Shown here: in pieces, positions 43,663 to 51,926 of the stretch
Layout of the letters: each line of letters begins with the position of its first letter
How positions within the stretch are numbered: position 1 is the first letter of the stretch
NCBI GenBank assembly: GCA_022653075.1
Contig: JALCSB010000009.1
Span: forward strand, 1 to 64,000
DNA length: 64,000 bases
Source: Intestinimonas sp.
Lineage (GTDB): Bacteria > Bacillota > Clostridia > Oscillospirales > Oscillospiraceae
Reading direction: 5' to 3'
Made by a program: the position numbers and the translations under genes
Notes under the pieces: model-generated
Told to the model about the DNA's origin: nothing
The model's input: only the letters and a program-made list of their open reading frames with translations
The model's database searches: none

Positions 43663-45632
43663 GACTGGAACTGGCAAAATCGGCGGGTTTTTGTTATGGG
43701 GTGCGCCGCGCTGTGGAGCTGGCGAAACGAACGGCCGAGTCGGGCCGCCTTTGCGTAATGCTTGGCCCCGTGATCCATAACGATCACATGATCGCCGAGC
43801 TGGAGCAAAAAGGCATGCGCTGTGTCCAGTCCATAGAGGAAATTCCGGATGGGGCGCTGGTCCTGTTGCGTTCCCACGGCGAAAGTCAGGCGGTTTATAC
43901 CGCATTGCGCGCTAGGGGAGCGGAAATTCGGGATGCGACTTGTCCCAATGTGGCGAAAATCCATACGTTGGTGTCCGAAGCCGAAAAAGAAGGGCGTCAG
44001 CCCGTAATTGTCGGCACCCGCACCCACCCGGAGGTGACCGCGATCGCCGGCTGGTGCCACCATCCGATTATTGTCGAATCCGCCGCTGAATTGGAAAATT
44101 GGCTTGCCCAGTCAACGAAAAACCGTACAAAACCGCTGGCGCTTGTTTCACAGACCACCTCAACGCGGGCAACTTGGGACGAATGCGTAGAAAAAGCAAA
44201 AAAAGAGTGTACAAACGCAGAAATTTTTGATACAATATGTAGTGCTACATGTATTAGGCAAACTGAAGCTCAGAAACTTGCGGCCCGCTGTGAAGCGATG
44301 ATTGTGATCGGAGACCGCAAAAGCTCGAATACCAAACGCCTGGCACAGCTTTGCCGTGCGCTCTGCCCCCGCGTAATCGCTGTCGAGGGGGCGGAGGATT
44401 TGAAACCGGACTCTTTTCGGGGACTGGCTTCTATTGGTATCACTGCGGGTGCTTCTACACCCGGGTGGATAATAAAGGAGGTCTATGACAAAATGAGCGA
44501 AGAAAACATGGAGATCGAAGAATCCTTTGCTGAGATGCTGGAAAAATCGATCAAAACTTTAAATACAGGAGAGAAGGTAACCGGCGTCGTCACCGAGATT
44601 ACGCCCACGGAAATTTATGTTGACCTGGGTACGAAGCATGCCGGTTACATCCCTGTATCGGAGCTTTCCGACGATCCCACCGTCAAACCAGAGGATATCC
44701 TTAAGGTCGGGGATGAGATCGAAACCTATGTAATGCGCGTTAATGACGCGGAGGGTGTAGTCACCCTGTCCAAAAAGCGTCTGGATACGGTCAAGAGCTG
44801 GGAGGATATCGAAGCTGCCTTGGAAAGCGGAAATCCCGTCGAAGGTATGATAAACGAAACCAACAAAGGCGGCGTTGTGGCTTCGGTTCGTGGTGTGCGC
44901 GTATTTATCCCCGCCTCTCAGACCGGCCTGCCGCGTGACGCAGACATGACCACCTTGGTTAAGCAGAAGGCGCGCATGAAGATTACAGAAGTTAACCGCG
45001 CCCGTCGCCGCGTGGTCGGCTCCATTCGCGCCGTGCTTCAGGCGGAGCGCGCGGAAAAGGCAGCAGAGGTGTGGGCCAGCATTGAAAATGACAAGCACTA
45101 TACCGGCGTGGTCAAGTCCCTGACCTCTTACGGCGCTTTTGTGGATATCGGCGGCGTGGACGGTATGGTCCACATTTCCGAGCTCTCCTGGAGCCGTATT
45201 AAGCACCCGTCAGAGGTTGTGAGCATAGGGGATCAGGTAGATGTCTACGTAATCTCTTTTGATCCTGAGAAGAAGAAGATCTCTCTGGGCATGAAGGACC
45301 GCAGTCAGGATCCTTGGGAGAAATTTATCAGCACCTATGCTATTGGCGATACCGCTAATGTCAAGGTAGTTAAGCTCATGACCTTTGGCGCATTTGCAGA
45401 GATTGTCCCCGGTGTGGATGGTCTGATTCATATTTCGCAGATTGCTGATCACCGTATTGACAAGCCGGGTGATATCCTCTCGGAAGGCCAGATGGTTGAC
45501 GTGCGTATTACCGATATCGATACCGAGAACAAAAAGGTTTCCCTGTCCATCCGTGCGTTGCTGGAAGAGGCACGTGCGAGGGAAACTGCTGGCGAGTCTG
45601 AGGAGACTGCTGACTCCAACGGACAGGACTAA
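43659..45632 (+). CDS. ispH: IspH-ribosomal protein S1 fusion
   Basis: The 657-residue fusion joins two proteins. Residues 1-278 are HMBPP reductase (IspH/LytB), the last MEP-pathway enzyme, with iron-sulfur ligands C12 (GFCYGV), C95 (DATCPNV) and C194 (DTICSAT). Residues about 300-635 carry four S1 domains (about 303-372, 393-458, 476-547, 562-632) and act as ribosomal protein S1. The fusion is known in Clostridia. Anomaly: at the junction the codons spell AAAGGAGGT (44474-44482), and M279 (ATG 44493) follows ten bases later, so free S1 could be made from an internal start. Confidence 0.95.
   Translation: MRLELAKSAGFCYGVRRAVELAKRTAESGRLCVMLGPVIHNDHMIAELEQKGMRCVQSIEEIPDGALVLLRSHGESQAVYTALRARGAEIRDATCPNVAKIHTLVSEAEKEGRQPVIVGTRTHPEVTAIAGWCHHPIIVESAAELENWLAQSTKNRTKPLALVSQTTSTRATWDECVEKAKKECTNAEIFDTICSATCIRQTEAQKLAARCEAMIVIGDRKSSNTKRLAQLCRALCPRVIAVEGAEDLKPDSFRGLASIGITAGASTPGWIIKEVYDKMSEENMEIEESFAEMLEKSIKTLNTGEKVTGVVTEITPTEIYVDLGTKHAGYIPVSELSDDPTVKPEDILKVGDEIETYVMRVNDAEGVVTLSKKRLDTVKSWEDIEAALESGNPVEGMINETNKGGVVASVRGVRVFIPASQTGLPRDADMTTLVKQKARMKITEVNRARRRVVGSIRAVLQAERAEKAAEVWASIENDKHYTGVVKSLTSYGAFVDIGGVDGMVHISELSWSRIKHPSEVVSIGDQVDVYVISFDPEKKKISLGMKDRSQDPWEKFISTYAIGDTANVKVVKLMTFGAFAEIVPGVDGLIHISQIADHRIDKPGDILSEGQMVDVRITDIDTENKKVSLSIRALLEEARARETAGESEETADSNGQD
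44474..44495 (+). promoter_or_regulatory. Internal ribosome binding site at the IspH/S1 junction
   Basis: AAAGGAGGT followed ten bases later by an in-frame ATG (codon 279, [11 protein letters not shown]). The site lies exactly between the two domains, where a separate rpsA gene would start. It would allow S1 to be produced in excess of IspH. Confidence 0.55.
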
Positions 45633-45657
45633 ACCTCTGCCAAAAACAAACAACATT

Positions 45658-45697
45658 ACAGGCTGGCGCATAATTGCTGTGTGCCGGCCTGTTTTTA
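45658..45697 (+). terminator. Terminator of the cmk-ispH/rpsA operon
   Basis: ACAGGC-TGGCGCA pairs with TGTGCCGGCCTGT (45658-45692, small mismatches) and is followed by TTTTT. Confidence 0.8.
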
Positions 45698-45771
45698 TGT
45701 TTATCTGTCGCAAAACGTAGGGCTGTCCCGCGGCTGACTAGGCCATGGTTCTGCATACGGATCCCCTGCTC

Positions 45772-45800
45772 TTGCAAATTTAGTGAAAATGTTATATAAT
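45772..45800 (+). promoter_or_regulatory. Promoter of carD
   Basis: TTGCAA - 17 bp - TATAAT, 46 bases upstream of the carD ATG. Confidence 0.8.
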
Positions 45801-45845
45801 ACTTACATTGAACGAATTTGTCAAGAGTTTTTCGGAGGTGGGAAC

Positions 45846-46322
45846 ATGTTTCAGATCGGGGATAAAATTGTTCACCCTATGCATGGCGCTGGTGTTGTGG
45901 ACAGTATCGTCACAAAGAAAATAAATGGCGTGACACGTGAATACTATATTCTTAAGATTCCGGTCGGCAACATGCTGGTCATGATTCCCACCGCCAACAG
46001 TCAGGAAATCGGCGTACGCCCGGTGGTAAACAAGGCGGAGGCCGACCGGATCATCGCATCCATCCCGGGCATTGAAATTAAGGATGCCCAGAACTGGAAC
46101 CGCCGGTATCGAGAGAATATGCTGCGCCTGAAAAGCGGCAATCTTACGGAAGTGGCGCGCGTGGTAAAAAGTCTCGCCATCCGTGAAAGTGAGCATGGGC
46201 TGTCCACCGGGGAGCGGAAAATGTTGCATTCCGCCAAACAGATTCTGATTTCTGAAATTGTTTTATCGCAGGACTGTAGCTATGAGGACGTGGAGGCCAG
46301 AATTAACACCGCACTAGCATAA
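45846..46322 (+). CDS. CarD-family transcriptional regulator
   Basis: The 158-residue protein begins MFQIGDKIVHPMHGAGVV, the CarD/CdnL RNA-polymerase-interacting domain, and ends in a helical DNA-binding domain. CarD proteins bind the RNA polymerase beta lobe and stabilise open complexes at many promoters. Start at 45846 follows GGAGGTGGGAAC; the open frame extends 21 codons further up, but that part overlaps the promoter. It has its own promoter and terminator. Confidence 0.92.
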   Translation: MFQIGDKIVHPMHGAGVVDSIVTKKINGVTREYYILKIPVGNMLVMIPTANSQEIGVRPVVNKAEADRIIASIPGIEIKDAQNWNRRYRENMLRLKSGNLTEVARVVKSLAIRESEHGLSTGERKMLHSAKQILISEIVLSQDCSYEDVEARINTALA

Positions 46323-46338
46323 CCAGTTCCACAGATCT

Positions 46339-46366
46339 AAAAAAGGAGCCGGAAGGCTCCTTTTTT
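46339..46366 (+). terminator. Terminator of carD
   Basis: AAAAAAGGAGCC and GGCTCCTTTTTT form a perfect 12-bp stem around GGAA. It ends just upstream of ispD. Confidence 0.9.
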
Positions 46367-46382
46367 GAGGGGAGCGAGAGCC

Positions 46383-47114
46383 ATGCTGCCTATTTTTAAA
46401 CACAGACGGGCAAAAAAATCAGAACCGCGCTGTTCCATGGTTGTTGTGGCCGCCGGATCTTCCACACGGATGGAAGGACAGGACAAGATCATGCTTCCGC
46501 TGGGTGATATCCCGGTACTGGCGCGAACGTTACGCGCCCTGGACAGTTGCCGGTATGTGACAGAGCTGATTGTGGTTACACGCAGCGACCTGATCGTGCC
46601 GGTTGGACAGATGTGCCATGATTATTTTTTTTCAAAGGTAAAAAAAGTGATCTGCGGTGGAGACACGAGAACACAATCTGTTTTGGCGGGCATTAGGGAG
46701 ACGGATCCTGATGCCAATCTGATCGCTATCCACGACGGAGCGCGTCCGTTCGTTACGCAGGAAATTTTGGAGGCCGTGATAGAAAAAGCCATGACCTGCG
46801 GCGCTGCGGCACCTGCGGTTTCCGTCCATGACACGCTTAAGCGGGCGGAACGTGGGGCGGTGCTGGAAACGCTGGACCGCTCCGTTCTCTATGCAGTTCA
46901 GACACCGCAGGTTTTTGAACCAGCCCTGATACGAGCCGCGCTGCAGCGGGCGGAGGCCGAAGGAGCTTTGCTGACCGATGACTGCGCAGCCGTGGAGCGA
47001 CTGGGTGTTACGGTATACCTTACCCGCGGCTCCGAAGAAAACATTAAGCTGACAACGCCTGCGGACCTCAATTTCGCCGCTGGCATATTATGGGGTAGAG
47101 GTGAACCTCTGTGA
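46383..47114 (+). CDS. ispD: 2-C-methyl-D-erythritol 4-phosphate cytidylyltransferase
   Basis: IspD makes CDP-methylerythritol in the MEP pathway. The 243-residue protein shows VVVAAGSSTRMEGQDKIMLPLGD, CGGDTRTQSVLAGI, AIHDGARPFV and QTPQVFEP. Start ATG 46383 is preferred (product starts MLPIFKHRR); the preceding codons overlap the carD terminator. It overlaps ispF by four bases. Confidence 0.95.
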   Translation: MLPIFKHRRAKKSEPRCSMVVVAAGSSTRMEGQDKIMLPLGDIPVLARTLRALDSCRYVTELIVVTRSDLIVPVGQMCHDYFFSKVKKVICGGDTRTQSVLAGIRETDPDANLIAIHDGARPFVTQEILEAVIEKAMTCGAAAPAVSVHDTLKRAERGAVLETLDRSVLYAVQTPQVFEPALIRAALQRAEAEGALLTDDCAAVERLGVTVYLTRGSEENIKLTTPADLNFAAGILWGRGEPL

Positions 47115-47581
47115 GAATTGGACATGGATATGACGTTCATCGATTGGCGGAGGGACGGAAACTGGTTTTAGGTGGTGTGGATGTCCCGTATGAACGTGGA
47201 CTGATGGGGCACTCGGACGCGGATGTTCTGGTCCATGCTACGATGGACGCGCTGCTGGGCGCTGCGGGGCAGGGAGACATTGGCAGGCTATTTCCTGACA
47301 GTAACCCCGCTTACAAGGGAATATCAAGCCTGGTGCTTCTGGACTATGTGATGGAACGCCTGACTCAAGGCGGACTTCGGGTCGGTAATCTTGACGCAAC
47401 CATTTTGGCACAGCGGCCAAAACTGGCAGACTTTCTCCCCCAGATGCAAAAAAATTTGGCGCTTCACATGGGAATTCCGCCGGAGCGGGTCAATGTCAAA
47501 GCGACCACGGAGGAGGGCTTGGGCTTTACCGGTACCGGGCAGGGAATTGCCGCTCATGCGGTGGTCCTTCTTGAGCCATGA
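47111..47581 (+). CDS. ispF: 2-C-methyl-D-erythritol 2,4-cyclodiphosphate synthase
   Basis: IspF cyclises CDP-ME-2-phosphate. The 156-residue protein has the metal-binding RIGHGYDVHRL (D8, H10), HSDADVLVHATMDALLGA, and GDIGRLFPDSNPAYKG. The GTG start overlaps the ispD stop (GTGA). With IspD here and IspH at 43659, three MEP enzymes lie within 4 kb. Confidence 0.96.
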   Translation: MRIGHGYDVHRLAEGRKLVLGGVDVPYERGLMGHSDADVLVHATMDALLGAAGQGDIGRLFPDSNPAYKGISSLVLLDYVMERLTQGGLRVGNLDATILAQRPKLADFLPQMQKNLALHMGIPPERVNVKATTEEGLGFTGTGQGIAAHAVVLLEP

Positions 47582-47593
47582 GATGGTATCGTT

Positions 47594-47640
47594 TGCGCAC
47601 GGACAGGGCGGAGGATCCCGCAGTCCGTGCGCATTTTTTA
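47594..47640 (+). terminator. Terminator of ispD-ispF
   Basis: TGCGCACGGAC (47594-47604) pairs perfectly with GTCCGTGCGCA (47623-47633), followed by TTTTTT. Confidence 0.88.
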
Positions 47641-47765
47641 TGCAACAGAGAGGTGGACCACCGCATACAATGGTGTAAGAGACGCACACCCCGGTGTGGA
47701 AAAGAAGCGAATTTCCCGGTGATTTCGCTCCGGCCGATGTGTGTCCCTGTTATGCAACGATATTG
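47641..47765 (+). other. Candidate structured RNA upstream of the Se/S carrier gene
   Basis: Between the ispF terminator and the next gene, TGCAACAG (47641-47648) can pair with CTGTTATGCA near 47747-47758 (two-base bulge). Between them lie three local stems: GGTGG/CCACC near 47652, CACACC/GGTGTG near 47685-47698, and AGCGAA/TTCGCT near 47706-47730. Such a closed multi-branch fold is typical of a cis-regulatory RNA. I cannot match it to a known riboswitch class. Confidence 0.3.
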
Positions 47766-47792
47766 CCGAAAGGAAGGGATGATCCTTTCAGT

Positions 47793-48047
47793 ATGATTTA
47801 TTATCTGATCATTTGCCGTTCCCTGACCTATGCCCAGCGGACGGCCGCTGTTCTGGAGCGGGCGGGAATTCCCGGACGGGTTATGCGCGCACCGAAAAGC
47901 ATTACCGGCGAGGGGTGCACGCATGCGGTGAAAGTATCGGAACGCAAACTGCCGGACGCCCTTGTGGTGCTTCGCAGGACGGACCTGACGCCCAGCCGCA
48001 TCTATCTGACGGAGTCGGATGGAAGTTACCGCGAGGTTGACCTATGA
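47793..48047 (+). CDS. DUF3343 / putative Se-S carrier-like protein
   Basis: This 84-residue protein belongs to the family annotated as putative Se/S carrier-like (DUF3343). It starts MIYYLIICRSLTYAQRTAAVLE and contains PKSITGEGCTHAVKV, with the conserved cysteine in the second block. It overlaps by four bases with a cysteine desulfurase homologue, so it probably receives sulfur or selenium from that enzyme. A small stem GAAAGG/CCTTTC (47770-47791) encloses the SD AAGGGATG upstream of the start and may modulate initiation. Confidence 0.75.
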   Translation: MIYYLIICRSLTYAQRTAAVLERAGIPGRVMRAPKSITGEGCTHAVKVSERKLPDALVVLRRTDLTPSRIYLTESDGSYREVDL

Positions 48048-49159
48048 TCTACCTGGATGCGGCGGCTACGACGCTCCAGAAACCGCCTGAGGTGCGCCGT
48101 GCGGTCATGAAGGCGATAGAGACCATGGCCAGCCCCGGCAGGGGCAGCCACAGGCCGGCCATGCTGGCTGCCGATACCGCGTTTGCCTGCCGTCAGGCTG
48201 CGGCGGAACTGTTCCAGGTAAAAGAGCCGGACCATGTGGTGTTCACGCTCAATGCCACCCACGGGCTGAATATCGCGATCCATTCCGTGGTACACCCGGG
48301 CGATACTGTGCTTATTTCCGGCTATGAGCACAATGCCGTGACGCGGACGTTGGCGGCACTGGACGGTGTAACGGTCAAAATTGCCGCCGCACCGCTGTTT
48401 AAGCCGGACGCGATGCTGCGCGCGTTTGATCGGGCATTTACCAAGGAAGTCTCCGCCGTTGTTTGTACGCACGTCTCCAACGTGTTTGGCTATGAACTGC
48501 CGATTGCGGACATTGCCGCGCTGTGTCAGCAGCACCAGGTTCCGCTGATCGTAGACGCCTCTCAGTCGGCCGGCTGCCTGCCGGTGCACATGGATGAACT
48601 GGGCGCGGCGTTTATCGCCATGCCGGGGCATAAGGGCCTGTTTGGACCGCAGGGAACGGGGTTGCTGCTATGCGGCGATGTCCCGGCTCAGCCACTGCTT
48701 ATGGGCGGAACCGGCTCGATTTCTGCCATTCAGGAAATGCCTGAGTTTTTACCCGACCGGCTGGAAGCCGGGACGCAGAATATTGCCGGAATCGCGGGGC
48801 TTCTGGAGGGAATTCATTTCATTCAGCGGCATGGAACCGCATGGATTCTGGAGCATGAGCGGTCATTGGCCGCGCGTGCAGCCAGCCGGCTGAGCGGCTA
48901 TGGAGTGCACACGTTTGTCTCGCCCGGTATGGCCTGGCAGATCGGCGTGCTGTCTTTCCAGGTCACCGGCATGGATTGTGAGGCGGTGGCCGAGCAGTTG
49001 GGCGACCGCGGAATCGCAGTTCGTGCGGGTCTGCACTGCGCCCCTCTGGCGCACCGGTCGGCCGGAACCTATACGTCCGGAACCGTACGTGCCAGTTTCT
49101 CCCCCTTCAACACAGAGCGAGACGCCGACACGCTGGCCCGGACCGTGGCGGCGCTGTGA
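48044..49159 (+). CDS. Aminotransferase class V / cysteine desulfurase-like protein
   Basis: The 371-residue PLP enzyme starts IYLDAAATTLQKPPEV and has the PLP lysine K197 in MPGHKGLFGPQGTG, DASQSAG (cofactor aspartate), and the catalytic-loop cysteine in GLHCAPLAH. It resembles NifS/CsdA-type enzymes, which mobilise sulfur or selenium from (seleno)cysteine. The overlap (ATGA) with the DUF3343 gene supports a selenium/sulfur delivery pair. This pairing is often seen near selenium-metabolism genes, but none of those is in the window. Confidence 0.85.
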   Translation: MIYLDAAATTLQKPPEVRRAVMKAIETMASPGRGSHRPAMLAADTAFACRQAAAELFQVKEPDHVVFTLNATHGLNIAIHSVVHPGDTVLISGYEHNAVTRTLAALDGVTVKIAAAPLFKPDAMLRAFDRAFTKEVSAVVCTHVSNVFGYELPIADIAALCQQHQVPLIVDASQSAGCLPVHMDELGAAFIAMPGHKGLFGPQGTGLLLCGDVPAQPLLMGGTGSISAIQEMPEFLPDRLEAGTQNIAGIAGLLEGIHFIQRHGTAWILEHERSLAARAASRLSGYGVHTFVSPGMAWQIGVLSFQVTGMDCEAVAEQLGDRGIAVRAGLHCAPLAHRSAGTYTSGTVRASFSPFNTERDADTLARTVAAL

Positions 49160-49172
49160 ACTGATTTTGCAG

Positions 49173-49204
49173 AAACGGCAGTGGGCGTAAGGCCACTGCC
49201 GTTT
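49173..49204 (+). terminator. Terminator of the cysteine desulfurase-like gene
   Basis: AAACGGCAGTGG (49173-49184) pairs perfectly with CCACTGCCGTTT (49193-49204), followed by CCGTTTG. Confidence 0.75.
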
Positions 49205-49304
49205 CCGTTTGAATAGGCTTTCAATTTAGCAGCCAACTTGGAAAGCCATGTACAAAACAGGCATGATTTAAAAAGGTTTTGAGCAAATTTACGAACCGTT
49301 TCCC

Positions 49305-49333
49305 TTGCCATTTGAGGCAGAATACAGTATAAT
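49305..49333 (+). promoter_or_regulatory. Promoter of cdaA-cdaR
   Basis: TTGCCA - 17 bp - TATAAT, 67 bases before the cdaA start. Confidence 0.8.
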
Positions 49334-49400
49334 ATTTCAAATGGGGACTCCTGCAGTTTATGGAAGCGGGATGCAGACCAAAACATAGGAGATAGCTGGA

Positions 49401-50267
49401 ATGGAAGTTGTGCAGTGGCTCAGTACGTACATCAAAATATTTTCGCTCAGCGACCTGGTAGATATCTCCATTATCGCATATATCGTCTATCGGGTTCTGA
49501 TTTTGGTGCGCCATAGCCGTGCCGCTCAGGTGGCAAAGGCGATCCTTCTGCTCTTGATTGCGTTGGGCCTGTCATCGGTATTTAAACTCAAAGTCATGAA
49601 TTTTGTGCTGGGCCGCGCCGTAGAGATGGGCATGCTGGCCCTTATTGTTGTGTTTCAGCCGGAAATTCGTCAGTTTCTGGAGCAACTGGGAAGCAGTTCC
49701 CTGGGCGATATGTTTGGCAGGGAGGAAGCCCCAACCGAAATAGAGGGTGCCATACAGCAGACCGTCTTGGCCTATCGGTCCATGTCCAAAGACAAGGTCG
49801 GTGCGCTGATGGTGTTTGAACGAAAAAATCTGCTTGGCGATATTATTAAAACGGGTACGGTGCTGGACGCAACCGTATCGGCGGAATTGCTGAAAAATTT
49901 ATTCTGGGACAAGGCACCGCTTCACGACGGCGCTGTCATCATCCGCGGCGGAAGAATCGCCGGGGCGGGGTGTATGCTTCCGCTGTCTGGAAATACCAAT
50001 CTTTCACGGGACCTTGGCATGCGCCACCGCGCCGGAATCGGCATGAGCGAGCATTCCGACGCGGTGGTTGCCATTGTGTCGGAGGAAACGGGTTCTATTT
50101 CTGTAGCCGTGGGCGGAATGCTGAAACGGCATCTTGCGCCGGAGACGCTGGAACGTCTGCTGCACAATGAGCTGATACCAAATCAGGAGCCTGCCGTGCC
50201 GTCCAGGCTGTCCAGGCTATTCCGGCAAAAAAAGGGAGAGCAAACGGATGGGAAAGAACTTCACTGA
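49401..50267 (+). CDS. cdaA: Diadenylate cyclase CdaA
   Basis: CdaA makes c-di-AMP, which controls potassium uptake, turgor and wall homeostasis in Firmicutes. The 288-residue protein has three N-terminal membrane helices (about 20-85) and a DAC domain with the DGA motif (176-178) and RHR motif (208-210). It overlaps cdaR, its membrane regulator, by 20 bases. No glmM is seen next to it, in contrast to the cdaA-cdaR-glmM operon of Bacillus. Confidence 0.96.
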   Translation: MEVVQWLSTYIKIFSLSDLVDISIIAYIVYRVLILVRHSRAAQVAKAILLLLIALGLSSVFKLKVMNFVLGRAVEMGMLALIVVFQPEIRQFLEQLGSSSLGDMFGREEAPTEIEGAIQQTVLAYRSMSKDKVGALMVFERKNLLGDIIKTGTVLDATVSAELLKNLFWDKAPLHDGAVIIRGGRIAGAGCMLPLSGNTNLSRDLGMRHRAGIGMSEHSDAVVAIVSEETGSISVAVGGMLKRHLAPETLERLLHNELIPNQEPAVPSRLSRLFRQKKGEQTDGKELH

Positions 50268-51495
50268 CAGTCGAGCATTCAATATTGTTCTGGCCATCCT
50301 GATTTCACTGGCGTTGTGGGCCTATGTGGTGACCAGTGTAAATCCAAACGCGGACGTATCCCTGCACAATTTTTCGGTTACTCTGGTGGGGGAGGACGTG
50401 CTTTCAGGGAAAGGGCTAATGCTTGACCCCGGAACAAAGCTTACCTTGGACCTCAAGCTGACCGGTAATCGCAACGCACTGGCGAAAGTACTGTCCGATA
50501 CCAGCCATATCTCCATTACCGCGGATGTGTCTGACATTGATTCTACCGGAACGTATACGCTGCCCTGCACCATTACCCTGCCCAATACGATTACGTCGGG
50601 AACCGTCACCGTGGAAGACCGCGCAGAAAAGACCATTACGCTGGGCATATCTAAAATGATGAAAAAAACGATAGCGGTACAAGGTACGTTTATTGGCACC
50701 GTATCTAAAAACTACCGTACCAATCCGTTTACGATCAGTCCCTCCAGCATTCAGATTCAGGGGCCGGAAGACATCGTCAAGCAGGTCGATCATGCCCTGG
50801 TCACCATTTCTGGGAATAATCTGACCAAGTCCTTCAGCGGAGAGGAGAGCTTTTCACTGATTGGAACAGACGGCAAAACCATTAATGATTCCAACATTGT
50901 GTCTGATGTAGATACCGTGAATGTATCGATGCCGGTGGTTATGACGCAGGAGATTTCTCTGGACGTTACTTTTACGGAAGGCGGCGGTGCTACCATGGAC
51001 GACGTGGATTATTCCATCAGCCCGTCCTCCATATGGATTTCAGGCGATGCCGATGCAGTTACACCCTTGGTTGGAAAGTCACTGTCTCTAGGGGAGATCG
51101 ACCTGTCTGCGGTAGAGGATTCGGGGACGTATAGCTTTCCCATCGTACTTGACAGCGCACTGACTAACGACAGCGGCGAAGATGAAGCTACGGTGACGGT
51201 AACAATTAAGAATTTGACGACGAAAACACTGGATGCGCAGAATATCGACATCATCAATGTGCCCAGCGGATTTACCGCTGCGGCCGTCACACAGTCTCTC
51301 CAGGTGCGTGTACGTGGAACAGAAGCCCAGCTGGATTCCGTCAGTGATTATCAGCTTCGTGTTGTGGCTGATCTGGAGGGGAAAAACCTCTCAATGGGCC
51401 AGTTCCGCTTTCCGGCGAAAATCTACCTGGACAATGACAGCGGGGCCGGCGTTGTTGGTGGCGACTACTATATCGTAATATCAATCCAGAAGTAA
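50248..51495 (+). CDS. cdaR: CdaR (YbbR-domain) regulator of CdaA
   Basis: This 415-residue extracytoplasmic protein has a single N-terminal membrane helix (about 10-30) and about four YbbR repeats (roughly 40-120, 130-220, 225-305, 315-410). CdaR binds CdaA and tunes its activity. It overlaps the cdaA end, so production is coupled. In Bacillus glmM follows; here an RseC-like gene follows instead. Confidence 0.92.
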   Translation: MGKNFTDSRAFNIVLAILISLALWAYVVTSVNPNADVSLHNFSVTLVGEDVLSGKGLMLDPGTKLTLDLKLTGNRNALAKVLSDTSHISITADVSDIDSTGTYTLPCTITLPNTITSGTVTVEDRAEKTITLGISKMMKKTIAVQGTFIGTVSKNYRTNPFTISPSSIQIQGPEDIVKQVDHALVTISGNNLTKSFSGEESFSLIGTDGKTINDSNIVSDVDTVNVSMPVVMTQEISLDVTFTEGGGATMDDVDYSISPSSIWISGDADAVTPLVGKSLSLGEIDLSAVEDSGTYSFPIVLDSALTNDSGEDEATVTVTIKNLTTKTLDAQNIDIINVPSGFTAAAVTQSLQVRVRGTEAQLDSVSDYQLRVVADLEGKNLSMGQFRFPAKIYLDNDSGAGVVGGDYYIVISIQK

Positions 51496-51506
51496 GGAGA
51501 TTTATC

Positions 51507-51923
51507 ATGACTCAAACCGCGACAGTAAGCCGCACCCTGCAAAATGGGATGGCGGAGATTTGCGTAGTAAGAGAAGGTGCTTGCAGCCATAATTGCAGTG
51601 ATTGCCAAGGTTGTATGACGGCGAAGCAGCCTACGGTGTACGCTCAGGCCAAGAATCCGGCGGGCGCTAAAGCGGGGGATATTGTAGTGGTGGAGAGTAA
51701 GAACGGACCGCTGCTTGGAATTGCTGTTGTGGTCTACCTCATTCCCATGCTGTTGCTACTTGCCGGTTATTTCATCGGCTATGCGCTGGGATTTTCCCAA
51801 AATGGCTGTATTTTGGTGGCATTTCTCTTTTTTGTAGTCAGCTTCGGCCTGAGTGTTCTGCTAAACCGCTACGTTAAACAAAACCGCGCGGTGACCATGA
51901 CGATTACCAAGGTTGTAGTGTAA
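51507..51923 (+). CDS. RseC/SoxR-reducing-system family protein
   Basis: The 138-residue protein has a cysteine cluster near its N-terminus (C19, C26, C30, C33, C36: CVVREGACSHNCSDCQGC) and two membrane helices (about 70-90 and 98-118), the arrangement of RseC. In proteobacteria RseC takes part in the Rsx/Rnf complex that reduces SoxR; Firmicutes homologues usually lie near Rnf genes or redox genes. The four-cysteine motif probably binds an iron-sulfur cluster. No Rnf genes are in this window. SD AAGGAGATTTATC precedes the start. Confidence 0.85.
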   Translation: MTQTATVSRTLQNGMAEICVVREGACSHNCSDCQGCMTAKQPTVYAQAKNPAGAKAGDIVVVESKNGPLLGIAVVVYLIPMLLLLAGYFIGYALGFSQNGCILVAFLFFVVSFGLSVLLNRYVKQNRAVTMTITKVVV

Positions 51924-51926
51924 TTT

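Noticed and set aside
44485..44487. ATG just before codon 279 of the IspH-S1 gene
   Set aside because: It is out of frame and lies only two bases after the SD; the in-frame ATG at 44493 is the relevant one.
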